A DNA stretch of 64,000 nt from Gordionus sp. m RMFG-2023 (lineage: Eukaryota; Nematomorpha; Gordioida; Chordodea; Parachordodidae), in contig NC_088775.1 in assembly GCF_954871325.1 (NCBI RefSeq), forward strand, positions 19,073,561 to 19,137,560, written 5' to 3'. Positions 24,324 through 35,115 of the stretch are shown one piece after another (the stretch's first letter is position 1; each line of letters opens with the position of its first letter). The notes below the pieces were generated by a model. It worked only from the letters and a program-made list of their open reading frames with translations. It did no database searches and was not told the origin of the DNA. The position numbers and the translations under genes were made by a program.

Positions 24324-25713
24324 CAGAGACCTGCAGGCCTGGCACTATACCCGGCCCGGGCCGGGCCGTATTTTAAATTTTTTAAATATACCCGGGCCGG
24401 GCCTAAAAAATTTTTTTTTAAATATATCTGGGCCGGGCCTAAAATTTTTTTTAAAATATATCCGGGCCGGGCTGGGCCTAAGATTGTTAAACCCGTGCCG
24501 GGCCTTAATATTTTTTATAAAAATTTTAACATTATGAGTTAATGGTTATAAGATTATATTATATTATAGTTATGATTAATATAATATTGGGTAATGGTTA
24601 ACACACCTAACACCCACAGATCGATCTAATTATTAATTTCCTGCAAATTTATTCAAAGTATTAATATATTTTTTTATAATTCATATCTAAATTTTTACAA
24701 CATATTTTACCAAAACAATCAAATAAAGGAATATCTTAAATAAGCCCCAATATTCAAGTATTAATAATATATTTTTTATAATTCATATCTAAATTTTTAG
24801 AATATTTACCAAAACAATCAAATAAAGGAATATCATGGCACAAAATACTAATGATATAATTAATAAAATTAAATATAATATTTATTCTTTTAGAAATACA
24901 AATAATAATTTAAAATCTGAAATATGGGCTAAATTTAACATCATCATAGATAAAAATAAAAAAAACATTGGCTACGTACAATGTAAGAATTGTTCAAGTA
25001 TATTATCTTATAATTATAAACATGGTACATCACATCTAAAAAGACATAAATGTGATGGTAAATCCATGAAAATTAATAATTTTTTTTTACACCTGTAAAA
25101 CCAACCTATAAATGTAATATAAAATATTTAAAAATTATAAAATAAATTATATTAATATTGTGCAATTAGATTATATTTTCAAAATACTATTTATTATACA
25201 TGCATTTTTTTAAATAGCGATTTATTTTTATTTTATAAATTAAATAGTAAATTAAATACAATATATTATATTCTCAAAATATTTTCCATTTTTATAAATT
25301 AAATATTAGTTTTATTTTTTTTAAATGCATATACTAAAATATAGTATATGCTCAAAATATTATTACCATTTTTATGAATATTGTTTTATTTTTATAGTAA
25401 ATGCAAAAAATATAGTTATATGCTCAAAATATCCATTTTTATAAATAACAGTTTTATAATTTTTATAAATTCAATATAATATTCTCAAAATATTAGCTTT
25501 TTTCATGTATTTTTTAAATAATAAGCGATAATACTCGCTGAAAAATTTGGTAAAATACCTCATAGGTGAATTTTTTTATATACCAGGTCGAATATAATTT
25601 TAAAAAATTTCGAGCCGGGCCTGAATTTTTTTTTAAAAATATCCGGGCCGGGCCTTAAATTTTTAAATCCGGGCCGGGCCGGGCCGTGCAAATGGTGCCT
25701 CTGCAGGTCTCTG
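24324..25713 (+). mobile_element. hAT element with GC-cluster ends and BED finger
   Basis: The terminal inverted repeat is CAGAGACCTGCAG at both ends (13/13). Inside each end lie four or three GC clusters (CCGGGCCGGGCC type) separated by pure A/T runs: 24351-24505 on the left and 25610-25688 on the right. The interior carries one BED zinc-finger frame, a tandem duplication of about 100 bp upstream of it (24659-24737 and 24763-24836), and AT-rich tandem-like sequence with repeated CTCAAAATATT (25150-25550). The transposase core is missing, so this is a deletion derivative. Confidence 0.92.
24835..25098 (+). CDS. BED zinc-finger fragment of a hAT transposase
   Basis: An 87-residue frame. Trp31-Ala-Lys-Phe34 matches the W..F start of the BED finger; Cys50, Cys53, His67 and His71 (YVQCKNCSSILSYN, then HLKRHKC) complete the zinc ligands in the usual C-x2-C-xn-H-x3-H order. 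This is the N-terminal DNA-binding domain of hAT transposases. It ends soon after the finger, with no RNase H-like core or dimerisation domain in the element, so either only this exon is retained or it encodes a free DNA-binding protein that could compete for the ends. The start codon follows a repeated AATAAAGGAATATC, giving an alternative duplicated leader. All zinc ligands are intact, unlike the surrounding LINE. Confidence 0.75.
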   Translation: MAQNTNDIINKIKYNIYSFRNTNNNLKSEIWAKFNIIIDKNKKNIGYVQCKNCSSILSYNYKHGTSHLKRHKCDGKSMKINNFFLHL

Positions 25714-26267
25714 CTGGCGAATATGCAGAGGTGATAAAGGTTATCAATATTATTAAGACTTCTACTGACAGCCTCGGACTCGTAATTAATTAAATCAAAA
25801 CTGAATACTGCGATATTAATACAATTCCGCAAAACGTTTTTGGTTTTAAGCATGACCCCTGAAAAATCTATCACATTTGGGCTCTCCCATTGGTGAAGAG
25901 TCAGTGAATTCTTTTTTTTAGCGATATGGACGATATCTTTGAAAATTTAAAAGGCATTCTTCCTTGTCTTTCAGCTCACACGGCCTTTTTTTTAATTCGA
26001 AATTTCTTCAACATCCCTAAAATCCTTTATGCCCTACGATCGAGCCCATTATTTTTAGAGAAGGAGCATTTAGTGAGATTCTAAACCAGAATAAAAGTCT
26101 TCCTTAGAGGCTGCTTAAATATCAATACAGTCATAGCTTGGCATCAAGCCACATTTCTTTCCAAACATGGCGGCCTTGGTAAGATCCCCATTGTCGATCT
26201 CTGTGCCTTCATTACCAGCCACTTTTAGGCACGTATATTAATTGACAAAAATCTGTCGGTTCACGAT
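25714..26267 (+). mobile_element. LINE segment 3
   Basis: Continuation after the reverse transcriptase: KVINIIKTSTDSLGLVIN, CLSAHTAFFLIRNFFNIPKI then LYALRSSPLFLE, and NTVIAWHQATFLSKHGGLGK. These correspond to the thumb/linker segment of the same LINE. Several frame changes. Interrupted at 26268. Confidence 0.75.
26260..26267. repeat. hAT target duplication (TTCACGAT)
   Basis: Partner TTTACGAT at 31243-31250 (7/8). With one copy the LINE reads SVHDPFLNTAKIEWAKSI without interruption. Confidence 0.85.
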
Positions 26268-27179
26268 CAGGGTTGCCAGGTCAAGGTTTTCAAATTGCGG
26301 GAGAAATTTGTTATTTTGCGGGAGAAATATGAAAATTGCGGGAGAAATATATAAATTGTGGTAAAATATAAACATTGCTAAAAAAATTTCTTTTGTCGGG
26401 ATTTTGAATTGACTTAGTTATCCGCCTATTGTTTTTATAACAATTTTTATAATACAAAGTCAGTAACTATTTTTCAAATAAAATAGTTAATTATAGTACG
26501 AGACAAAATATTTTAAATACTATTTTTATTATTAAAATAACATCTTGATTTATTAAAATATATTAATTTTATAAAAAATAAACGATTTTAATTTTACAAT
26601 GTAAAGAAATATATTTTATGAAGTCCCGCAAAACTACCGCAATTGGAAATCTATCCTGTGTTTGTGTATAATATTATACGGATAGGCGCATAATTATCAC
26701 GTATTACGGTTAAATACATATTATCGGTGAATTTGGCAAAACCAGTGTATTTACAGAATTGAGTCAGCCCAATGTTGGTTGCGACATGTTCCTAATACTC
26801 GCCATCGATGTAATTTTAAAATTTTACAAACCTTTAAAAAAATATTTTTTAAATAAATTATAAAAGCTTTCCGAACATTTTGAAAAATTTTTTCAAGAAT
26901 GAATGACAGAGGTATATTTAGGAATGATTTAACATGTAGAAAATCTACTACATGCTGTTAATATGAAGTTGAAATCAGAAGAATCTTTTTTAATAAAGAT
27001 TCACAAAATTATACTGCAGATGTATTTATAATTTACAGTTAAAAATTGACAATAAATTTTATGGCGCCATTACTAAAATTTTATTAAAATGTTCAAATAT
27101 TTTCAAAATACCGATAGACATTGATGTTTTGCTCGAGGAGATTGCAATGCTCTCTATTTTTGATTTGACACAATATTTA

Positions 27180-27800
27180 AAATAATAATTTTACAATGTA
27201 AAAAATATATTTATTTGTTTAACAATTAGCTCGGCCTCTAATGTTGTTAAAGCAATCCAATTTCTCTCCTTTCTCCAAACAGTCCACATTGGACTAAAAA
27301 TGCACTCCGATGAAGCATTAGAATGAGGAAAACATCGCATGTTTTTTCAAACATAGGGATTTATCAATTACAAAAAAAATTCACCCATTTCTCCTCTGCG
27401 ATAGGGACATGTCGCAACAACTCACAACATTGCAAGTCAGACCACTCCACCAACTCTCTTAATTCATTAACTCTTTTAGTTGATAAAATAAATTCGTTAA
27501 AACATTTAATCACAATTATTTCGACATCCACAGATAATACATTCATTGCCTTCTTGCAAGAATTATGTAGTATATGGCATATGCAACCAATTGGTATTAA
27601 GTGATTATTGTGCTGTCCAAATCGGTAAATATACTTTGGTTTTTGCCAAAATTTGCAGAGGCATTATCAGCGCAGAAAGCTGACATGCATCTCATTGATA
27701 ACCCTGAATCAGCAATATCTACCATTATGTGGTTATCTATATCGTTGAATTTTTAAACGATTTCTTTTGTAGTTGCATCTGTATTGTTAATATTAGAACT
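27180..27800 (-). pseudogene. hAT transposase fragment (KIAA1586/ZBED-like)
   Basis: Minus-strand pieces give, in order, DATTKEIV, MSAFCADNASANFGK, then PIGCICHILHN, VDVEIIVIKCFNEF, STKRVNELRELVEW and LLRHV. This is the central catalytic part of hAT transposases of the type that yielded vertebrate KIAA1586-like genes (FCADNASANFG contains the second catalytic Asp; CxxHxLHN follows). It is split over frames with stops, and the TRWLSL motif expected after LLRHV is lost. The C-terminal dimerisation part was not found. Confidence 0.75.
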
Positions 27801-28048
27801 ATAATAAATAAAATAATTATCAGTATCATTGAAATAAGTACAATATTATTTTATTATTTATTTAATCCGAACGTGATAATTAAGGGCCAAGTCCTATAAT
27901 GTTACAGAAACACACTGAAAATGATAAAATATGAATGATGTTGATTTATTATTGGATAAGAATAAAACAGGATAGAAAGAAATTTATAAACTTGTATTAT
28001 TTAAAATTTATTTTAAAAATAATCAACTTTCTCTCAAAATTATTATTT

Positions 28049-30504
28049 ACTAGTAGAAAACCCGTCAAAAATGACAGGGAATGAGATTTTTATTCATTTT
28101 TTTACGATAGATGTCATGCCAGGTTCAAGCTCACAATATTAGGAAGCATCCAAGATCTTATAATTATAAAAAAGTTTATCAAGCCCAGCTCAACCCTTAA
28201 TAATTTGTAAAAGATATTCCAAAGTAGGTGCAAGCTAATATTAATTTTGAGGTTCCAACTCCAGTCCTACCCATTATAATTTTGAAAATTTTTTCCCGCC
28301 TCGGAGATAGTTAAATTTTTAATATCATCACATGAACGGGAATTATTTGATTTACCAATTAGTCTAATATGGAAGAAAAAAAACATGTAAATTCCGTATT
28401 AAGGGAAACTGGGAAGGCCTGGGCAACCACTTATTAGAGAATCACGACAAATAAAATAAAAATAACCGACTCTTATACTTTTTTGTAATATGATCAAATA
28501 AAATAATATTTAAAAAATATGTTGTTTATTATATAAGGTTATTGTTGTTATTCAGATGAATTTAATGTATGTCTTGCATTTCTGAAATTATTTGTCAAAG
28601 AATTTTATAAGGGATATATATTTTTTTATGCTAAGTAAAAAAAAATGCTGTCTATTTAAATTACAAAAATGCCATTAAACACTAATGAAACTTATATGCA
28701 AATTATTCATATAAGTATTTTTTTTATTGACATAAATTTAGGATAATTCTTTTAAAAAATAATGAGGAATATTTATTATGTATTTGATAAAATTAAGAGC
28801 AAATCCTTGTTGACATTTTAATTTTTGATGGAAAAAGTGACAAAATAAATCTGGGCGGTCGTCTGGAGAGGAAATAATTAATGTATAATTTTATATCATT
28901 TAGGGTTGTAGATGAAAGTAATGACGGATTACCAAAGCAGTGTACAAAACACAATACGTCCTGATAAAGATGTATGCCTATGCCTTGAGATACTGGTAAA
29001 AGAAGAACGCAAAACGATATTTATGTCAATGTCCATTGGTATCCCCCTCTAAAATAGAATCATGAACGACAATGTTAACTAAACCATAAAACGGTCATAA
29101 GTATTGTTATAAAGGCCACGACAGAACTACTGCATATTTTTCCATTAATAAAGTTGATAAAATTGGCTCTACTGTACATTCAAGTTTGAACACGCAAAAC
29201 GATATTTCTGTCAATGTCAGCATTGGTATCCCCTTCTAAAATAGAATCATGAATGACAATGTTAACTCAACCATAAAACGTTCGTAAGTATTGTTATAAA
29301 GGCCACGACAGAAATACTGCATATTTTTCCATTAATAAAGTTGAAGAAATTGGCCGTACTGTACATTCAAGTTTGAACATTCCTCTAAATATTCATGAAA
29401 GTTTCTCAGTAATATTTATATTAACTTCTAGTGAAGTGAATGAATGTACAGAATTAAATGTTTATATTTGTTAAAAAATAGGCGGAGGTGGCATAGGGAT
29501 TGTGGTAGTGGTGATAGAAATATCATTTGGAGAAATGGGTGAAAATAAAATAAACATAGATATAAAACATAAGATAAAAAAAAACAAAATAAACCTCCAG
29601 ATGAGTTCATTTCATACGTAGTTCTTTATTATTTTGTCTACCAGTAACTCAAGAACGGGTAAGGCGTTTGTTTAATCGTCATTATTTTGCTTATCTTTAT
29701 TAATAGATTCATCATGTTTTGTAGTAATGTGAGTAATTAGGGCAGCGTCTACATGAGCGGGAGGGGTAGGAACAGTTTGCATCCTATTTTTTTGGGGGTA
29801 AGCTGCTTTAATGGGGGTAGGATAAATTTTTTGGGGGGTTATCGATTAAATTTTGAGATGAAATAGAACAAAATTTATAGCTGTAAAAATTAATACTTTA
29901 ATTATAGTATTATTATAATACAATTCATCGACCAAATCTATATATTGCAAACAATCATACACATTGTTTTCCAAATAAACTATCCTTTTAAATTACATTT
30001 AAAAGGTTTAGATATTTCAGCAAGCTCACAATGCCATAATAATTAATTCATTGTAAATAATGGAGGTTTTAATTGAATTTATTATCTAAAATATAAATTA
30101 TTTATATTCACAAAATTTCAATAGTTGGTAGTAGAGATAGATTAATTTAAGTTATCCTTTATAAATTCTTTGAAAAGAGTATCAATAAATAAATAGGTGA
30201 AAATAATGCTAGAGACACCGCCGCCGAAGGCGGCGGGAATTTTTTATGGGGGTAGGCAAAGGTTTTTGAAGGGGGTTTGCATCCAGTGAAAATCCTGTCA
30301 TGTAGACGCTGGATTAGGGTTAGCCTAGACAAATAAAGAAATCAGACAAAAATATAAATAAACTATTGTTGAAATTAAACAAACATTAAAATAATGTAAA
30401 ACCGGTAGATGGGCCAATATTAGATGCATATTTCTAGTAGTTGGAAGGATATCATTAAAAAAAATTTTGGGGGACTTATCAAGCCTATTATGATATTCTA
30501 TAAG
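28049..30504 (+). mobile_element. Decayed Helitron, copy 2
   Basis: Same element as 2075-3739, beginning ACTAGTAGAAAACCCGTC with the hairpin CCCGTCAaaaaTGACaGGG and ending at TATTATGATATTCTA. It differs from copy 1 by a tandem duplication of the Rep-fragment region (about 28995-29185 repeated at 29190-29375) and by the MITE at 29743-30311. The tyrosine-containing Rep segment KYCYKGHDR is again visible. Confidence 0.6.
29743..30311. mobile_element. 569-bp hAT-type MITE
   Basis: A perfect 14-bp terminal inverted repeat CAGCGTCTACATGA is flanked by AATTAGGG (29735-29742) and GATTAGGG (30312-30319), an 8-bp duplication with one mismatch. The uninterrupted site GATTAGGG is present at 3550-3557 in Helitron copy 1. 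The phrase GTTTGCATCC lies in direct orientation near both ends, and a GC-rich palindrome CCGCCGAAGGCGGCGG lies at 30222-30237. It has no coding capacity. Confidence 0.92.
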
Positions 30505-31044
30505 TTAAAAAATTACATGATGAATGTAATGTTATTAAGATTAAGGTTAATTAATTGTTAGGTAATTAAAAAATAAGATTAATAAAGGGGGTAAAAAGAA
30601 GGTATAAATTATTATATTATAAAAATAATAAAAATTAAATTAAAGGAATTGATAAGGTTTTGAGAAATAGTGGTTAATAGATAATAGAGATAGAAAGAAA
30701 AGAGATAATAAAATTTAGTGATAAATATATTCATTAAGGGAGGGGAAAAAAATAAAGAAAGAGTTATTTATAAGGATTGGAGATTATAAATAAGTTAGGA
30801 TAAGGATATTTAAATATTTGAATATACTTGATTATCTTCTTAATTATTGGTTATGAAAGAAAAATATGAGTATAAAAAATTGTAATGTAAGTTCTGACAA
30901 AAATTGTGAGTATGTTCAAAATAAATATACAAGTTGAGTATCAATCCATGTTAGGTATGTGTACACCATCAATTCTCGAAATTCCATTCATCTATTTTTA
31001 TAAAATAAATAAATAAAATCAACAAAAAAAAATAAAAATAAATA

Positions 31045-31135
31045 CGTACCGATGACATGACGTAGCGATCACATGAAGTAGCGATGACATGACGTAGCGA
31101 TGACATAACGTCACGATGTCGTAGTGAGGACATCG
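31045..31135. repeat. 17-bp minisatellite (GATGACATGACGTAGC)
   Basis: Four to five copies of a unit GATGACATGACGTAGC, the last ones diverged (ATAACGTCACGATGTCGTAG). Confidence 0.8.
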
Positions 31136-31242
31136 GAAAATTATAATATAGATATATTAAAAACGATTAAATGCTAAAACAAAATTGTGCGGGAGAAATT
31201 AAAAAATTGCGGGATCCCGCTGATGGGGGGCATGGCAACCTG

Positions 31243-31990
31243 TTTACGATCCTTTTTTGAATACAGCTAAGATAGAATGGGCAAAATCCATCACAACCTC
31301 AACCCTATTTCCGATCTATGTGAAGCAGAAGGATTGGGATTTACCACTTGTAAAAACTCCCCTGATTACCTTATTTCGAGTCTCTCACCATGGCTAGATC
31401 CATATTTATTGAACTTATCAAAGATCGGGGATATGAATTTTTAGATGTTATTCCATCTACCAATCTCAAACTCGAATTGGACAAAATGAGCTCAGTTATG
31501 CTTTATGTATCAGGCTCAACATTCCCTTTTCATTACTATATAAATGCAGCAGTCATACTGGTGATGACAATATGGCGCTTCATCCTTTACATTGCTATCG
31601 TAATCCCGGCCGGCAAACTCGACATTTGAAATGCAATAAAATTATATCTCTTGCACTTAGGTCAGCTGGTTTTCCTACCTCAATGGAGCCTTCTGCTTAT
31701 TTTCCGATAGTAGGCGTCCTGATGGGGTCACACATATTGCATGGTCTCAAGGAAAATTTCTCTTGCCTGGACACTAACTCCCCCTCTAATTTTAACAAGG
31801 ACGCTCTGAACAGACTCAAAATTTTAAGATCAGCAAATACAGCGCTGATTCCTTAAATTACAATTCATACCCATAATTTGCTCCACCTTAACTACATATG
31901 GTGATTTGACTAAAAACTTTTCTAAAGACGTTGGCCGCCTAATCAGAAAAAATTCTGGGAGCCTCGCGAAGGTTTATACTTAAGGCAGAT
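31243..31990 (+). mobile_element. LINE segment 4: C-terminal part
   Basis: Resumes at the hAT target site with WAKSITTSTLFPIYVKQKDW, then CYRNPGRQTRHLKCNKIISL (usual CHxxxGRxxRHxxLNxII), MEPSAYFPIVGVLMGSHILH and KDVGRLIRKNSGSLAK. In this LINE type the domain after the Cys/His motif has an EPxGLxRxDGKRPDGxT...WDxTCxDT pattern that resembles a PD-(D/E)XK endonuclease (inference). The catalytic pattern is lost (VGVLMGSH). The LINE protein ends about 31990. Confidence 0.75.
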
Positions 31991-32026
31991 ATTATAATAT
32001 TTTATTTATAATATGAAAAAAAAACT

Positions 32027-32523
32027 CATATAGTTATATTTAAGTAACAAATTTTCGATGGCATATCTCTCATTCCCAGGACTAATGGTCTTCCCCTAGC
32101 CTGGGACTATACCTGTGTTGATTTTGCCGCCAAGTTCAACCTCTCATTTTCTGCCATCGAAAAGGCCGAAATCCTAAAAAAACATCATTAATACCGTGTT
32201 TATCCCTATCGTTACCAATATCCTAGGCATGTTCGGAAGTGATGCACTCAATTTCATCAAAACTATAGGAAAAAAAATTAGGCAGATCTTAGGGGACCCC
32301 AACGAAGGATTTTATCCAATTTTTTAAGAATTCACTCTTCTATAGGGTGATTTGTACCTTTTTTTAAAACATTTTATAATTTTTTTTATATCCCATTTCT
32401 CATTTATACATACATATTTTTTAATTCATTTTTTATATATCATTAGATTTTTTATATATATTTTTAATTATAATTCGTAAATGAAAAATTTCTGAAAATT
32501 TGTTACTTAAATAAAACTATATG
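32027..32523. repeat. Inverted repeat enclosing a second LINE C-terminal fragment
   Basis: A 30-bp inverted repeat (CATATAGTTATATTTAAGTA... at 32027-32056, its complement at 32494-32523) bounds about 440 bp. Inside, 32057-32345 encodes a second, different copy of the same LINE C-terminal domain: SLIPRTNGLPLAWDYTCVD, then FIPIVTNILGMFGSDALNF and IGKKIRQILGDPNEGF. This copy keeps the WDYTCVD block better than segment 4. Confidence 0.7.
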
Positions 32524-33400
32524 AATTCAAAAAAAAAATATGAAAAAAATATAATAATTACACAGTTAATTTAATATTATAAAATATATACTAATTACAT
32601 AATTAGTAAATATATATAATTTTAACTTTATTTTCAGATTAAACAAAGGGAATCAAAATCCCATTCACGTTTTTAAGAATAATCAAATTGATTGACATTC
32701 GCTTGGTATTTGACTAACTTATAAGATTGTTATTTGATATTGTATAAAATTCAAATTATATAAAATCTACGAATCTATATTTAAACATTATTTAATTGCC
32801 ATTGGATATCATATAAAGTTATATATATAATGTAAAAATACCTAACTACAACAATAAGACTATTTCTATATGATGCTCAATAACTATTAATAATGCTCTA
32901 AAAGAAAAGATTATAAAGATATTTAATATAAACAAAATATGTTTAACAAATTCTTAGATAGAACTAATTTTCTATTAGCCTTCATATATTCATACCTTGT
33001 ATCACAAAATTTGGTTTAACAGAAAAATCCTAGGATACAATGTGTCATAATAAAATAAAAATAACATTTAAATACATAATGAATCTTTTCTTAAATAATT
33101 ATATATATTCATAAAATCTCAATAATTATATTCTTAAGTTTGCAAATCCTAACTTGATGATAATTATAAATAACTCTAAAATTAAACGAATCATAAATAA
33201 AATGATAGATTTTAAAAAAATTACACATCTTTTAAAAAAAAATTAAATAAGCTTGAATCATAAATTATCATTCATTCATAGTACATCAGGACAGGTTGAA
33301 TAGGCAGGGGTGCCTTTGATCGTAAGACACTTCTTCGTATTTTTCGTCCAACTCGTCCAATTCGTAAAATGGAGATTAATAATTTTGAAATGGTAAAATT
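32524..33400. other. AT-rich spacer, no gene seen
   Basis: No recognisable frame, terminal repeat or RNA gene. Confidence 0.5.
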
Positions 33401-34080
33401 TAATTTTTTACCATAATCTTACGTTAAATGTTAATAATTCTTTTGGAATGTTAATATTTCTTTTGGAATGGTAAAATTTAATATATATTATTCAAATATA
33501 GAATATTTAGCAGGTTTCAAATGGCAAAATATAATTGTTACAGCAAATTAAGAAGATTAATAGGTTTAAAATGGTAAAATTTAATATATATTATTATTCA
33601 AATATAGAATATTTAGCAGGTTTCAAATGGTAACAATACAACCTAGGATATAATTTATAATTAAGAAGATTAATAGGTTTAAAATGGTAAAATTTAATAT
33701 ATATTATTATTCAAATATAGAATATTTAGCAGGTTTCAAATGGTAACAATACAACCTAGGATATAATTTCTATAGCAAATAAAGAAGATTAATAGGTTTA
33801 AAATGGTAAAATTTAATATATATTATTATTCAAATATAGAATATTTAGCAGATTTCAAATGGTAACTAGCTCTTACACAATATCAAAAGAACAACCTAGG
33901 ATATAATTTCTATAACAAATTAAGAAGATTAATAGGTTTAAAATGGTAAAATTTAATATATATTATTATTCAAATATAGAATATTTAGCAGATTTCAAAT
34001 GGTAACAATTTATCTTAGCTCTTATACAATATCAAAAGAACAACCTAGGATACAATTTTTACAGCAAATTAAGAAGCTTA
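33400..34080. repeat. Tandem repeat, about 118-150-bp unit, five to six copies
   Basis: Each unit contains AAGAAGATTAATAGGTTTAA, AATGGTAAAATTTAATATAT, AATATAGAATATTTAGCAG and CAACCTAGGATATAATT. Anchors AATAGGTTTAAAATGG occur near 33560, 33673, 33793 and 33933; earlier copies are partial. Later units gained a CTCTTAC/TACAATATCAAAAGAA insert. Confidence 0.92.
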
Positions 34081-34279
34081 TTTTATTATTCAAATTTATA
34101 ATGTACATGACATATGTTAATTATTTCAAATGTATAAATCGAATACAAAAATATAAACAACTAATATTTATTTAGCATGTATAAAACAAATATAAATTAT
34201 TTACAATAAAAATTATATATTATCAAATAAATTTGAATTATATATTAATTTAATATAAGCTGATGCTTTATCAGCAAAT

Positions 34280-34531
34280 TCAAAGGGTTGACATGGAGTA
34301 AACATATTGCCTAAAAATAAACTGTTTATAAAAATAAAATAATTGATGAAACTAGTTATAGTAGTTTGCTACAGAGAGTTGAGATGGGGCACATACATTA
34401 CCTAAAATTATATTGATTATAGAAATTTTAATTTGTGAAACTTGATATGGCATTAACAGGTTGCATGTTCTGTGTTACTAAGGGTTGACATGGAGTAAAC
34501 ATATTGCCTAAAAATAAATTGATTTAGTGAT
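34280..34531. repeat. Three-copy repeat (GGGTTGACATGGAGTAAACA)
   Basis: GGGTTGACATGGAGTAAACATATTG occurs near 34285 and 34482 with a diverged copy (GAGTTGAGATGGGGCACATA) near 34378, giving a spacing of about 100 bp. Confidence 0.75.
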
Positions 34532-34759
34532 TTATTTATAAAAATATTTACCAATATGTGATTTACACTGTTCTATGGTATGATCCTGCATCTCTGTGAA
34601 CCTACCTGATTGTAAAATACCCCGTCCTAAGCAACTCCTTTGTCTACACCTGTAATACGATGTGGCATTTATTACTCTATGGATGGTATATTCTAAATCA
34701 TTAAAACATAAAATATCACGTCCTCTTTTGGATTTTTTATTAGTAATTTTGCTAAAATT
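34532..34759 (-). CDS. FLYWCH-type zinc-finger frame, transposon-derived
   Basis: An open minus-strand frame of 75 codons without an ATG. It reads KRGRDILCFNDLEYTIHR, then SYYRCRQRSCLGRGILQ and MQDHTIEQCK before a stop at 34534-34532. The order L-x-F/Y...Y-Y-R-C-R...C-x-G-R...H-x4-C fits a FLYWCH zinc finger (usual F/Y-L-Y-W-C-H with Cys, Cys, His, His or Cys). FLYWCH fingers occur at the N-termini of MULE and ISXO2-type transposases and in a few host transcription factors. No transposase core follows on the minus strand; the frame 34791-34982 just upstream is open but unrecognised. A spliced exon of a host gene is an alternative. Confidence 0.5.
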   Translation of the reverse strand, partial: NFSKITNKKSKRGRDILCFNDLEYTIHRVINATSYYRCRQRSCLGRGILQSGRFTEMQDHTIEQCKSHIGKYFYK

Positions 34760-35031
34760 AAAACTAAATTATTTATATATAATTAGATTGCTAACTTTGA
34801 ATTATAGTGGGATTAATTCTTCTCTCAAGAAGAAGTTTGATATTGTTTGACACCGTTTTAATTTCCATTATTATGATTAAAATTAAAAATATGTTTACAC
34901 TTTTGTATTTCCCGCACTTTAATGGACCAATCACAGAATTGGACGAAACTTTACGATGAAGTGTCCATACGATCATAGGCACGGAAATCGTTGAATACCT
35001 TCTACGTTCGTGATGTTAGAGCATATATAAT

Positions 35032-35115
35032 ATGAAAATACCTACAAAATCAGACAATTTAAGCTTGAAACCCAAGGAAAAAAACTTAGTTGTAAATTTT
35101 GAAAACTCATTTAAT
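35032..35115 (+). CDS. MED28: MED28, exon 1
   Basis: This exon encodes residues 1-28, ending LVVNFENSFN, which aligns with LVDELESSFE of animal MED28. The donor is AAT|GTAAAT, phase 0. The ATG at 35032 is the first in frame; the protein start is shorter than in vertebrates, which carry a Pro/Ala-rich leader, so an upstream exon cannot be excluded. Confidence 0.65.

Larger units (their letters stand above)
26268..31242 (-). mobile_element. 5-kb hAT element carrying a Helitron
   Basis: Ends are CAGGGTTGCCAGG and, inward from the right, CAGGTTGCCATGC. Subterminal sites TGCGGGAGAAAT occur four times at the left (26296-26350) and twice at the right (31190-31220). The transposase relic is on the minus strand (27180-27800). 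The Helitron at 28049-30504 accounts for half of its length. Positions 26400-27180 and 30505-31040 are AT-rich with no gene seen. Confidence 0.88.

Noticed and set aside
27323-27604. 93-residue plus-strand ORF
   Set aside because: It is the complement of the hAT transposase relic on the minus strand.
29428-29610. 60-residue minus-strand ORF in Helitron copy 2
   Set aside because: Low-complexity complement of the Helitron tail; the same stretch in copy 1 gives no conserved protein.
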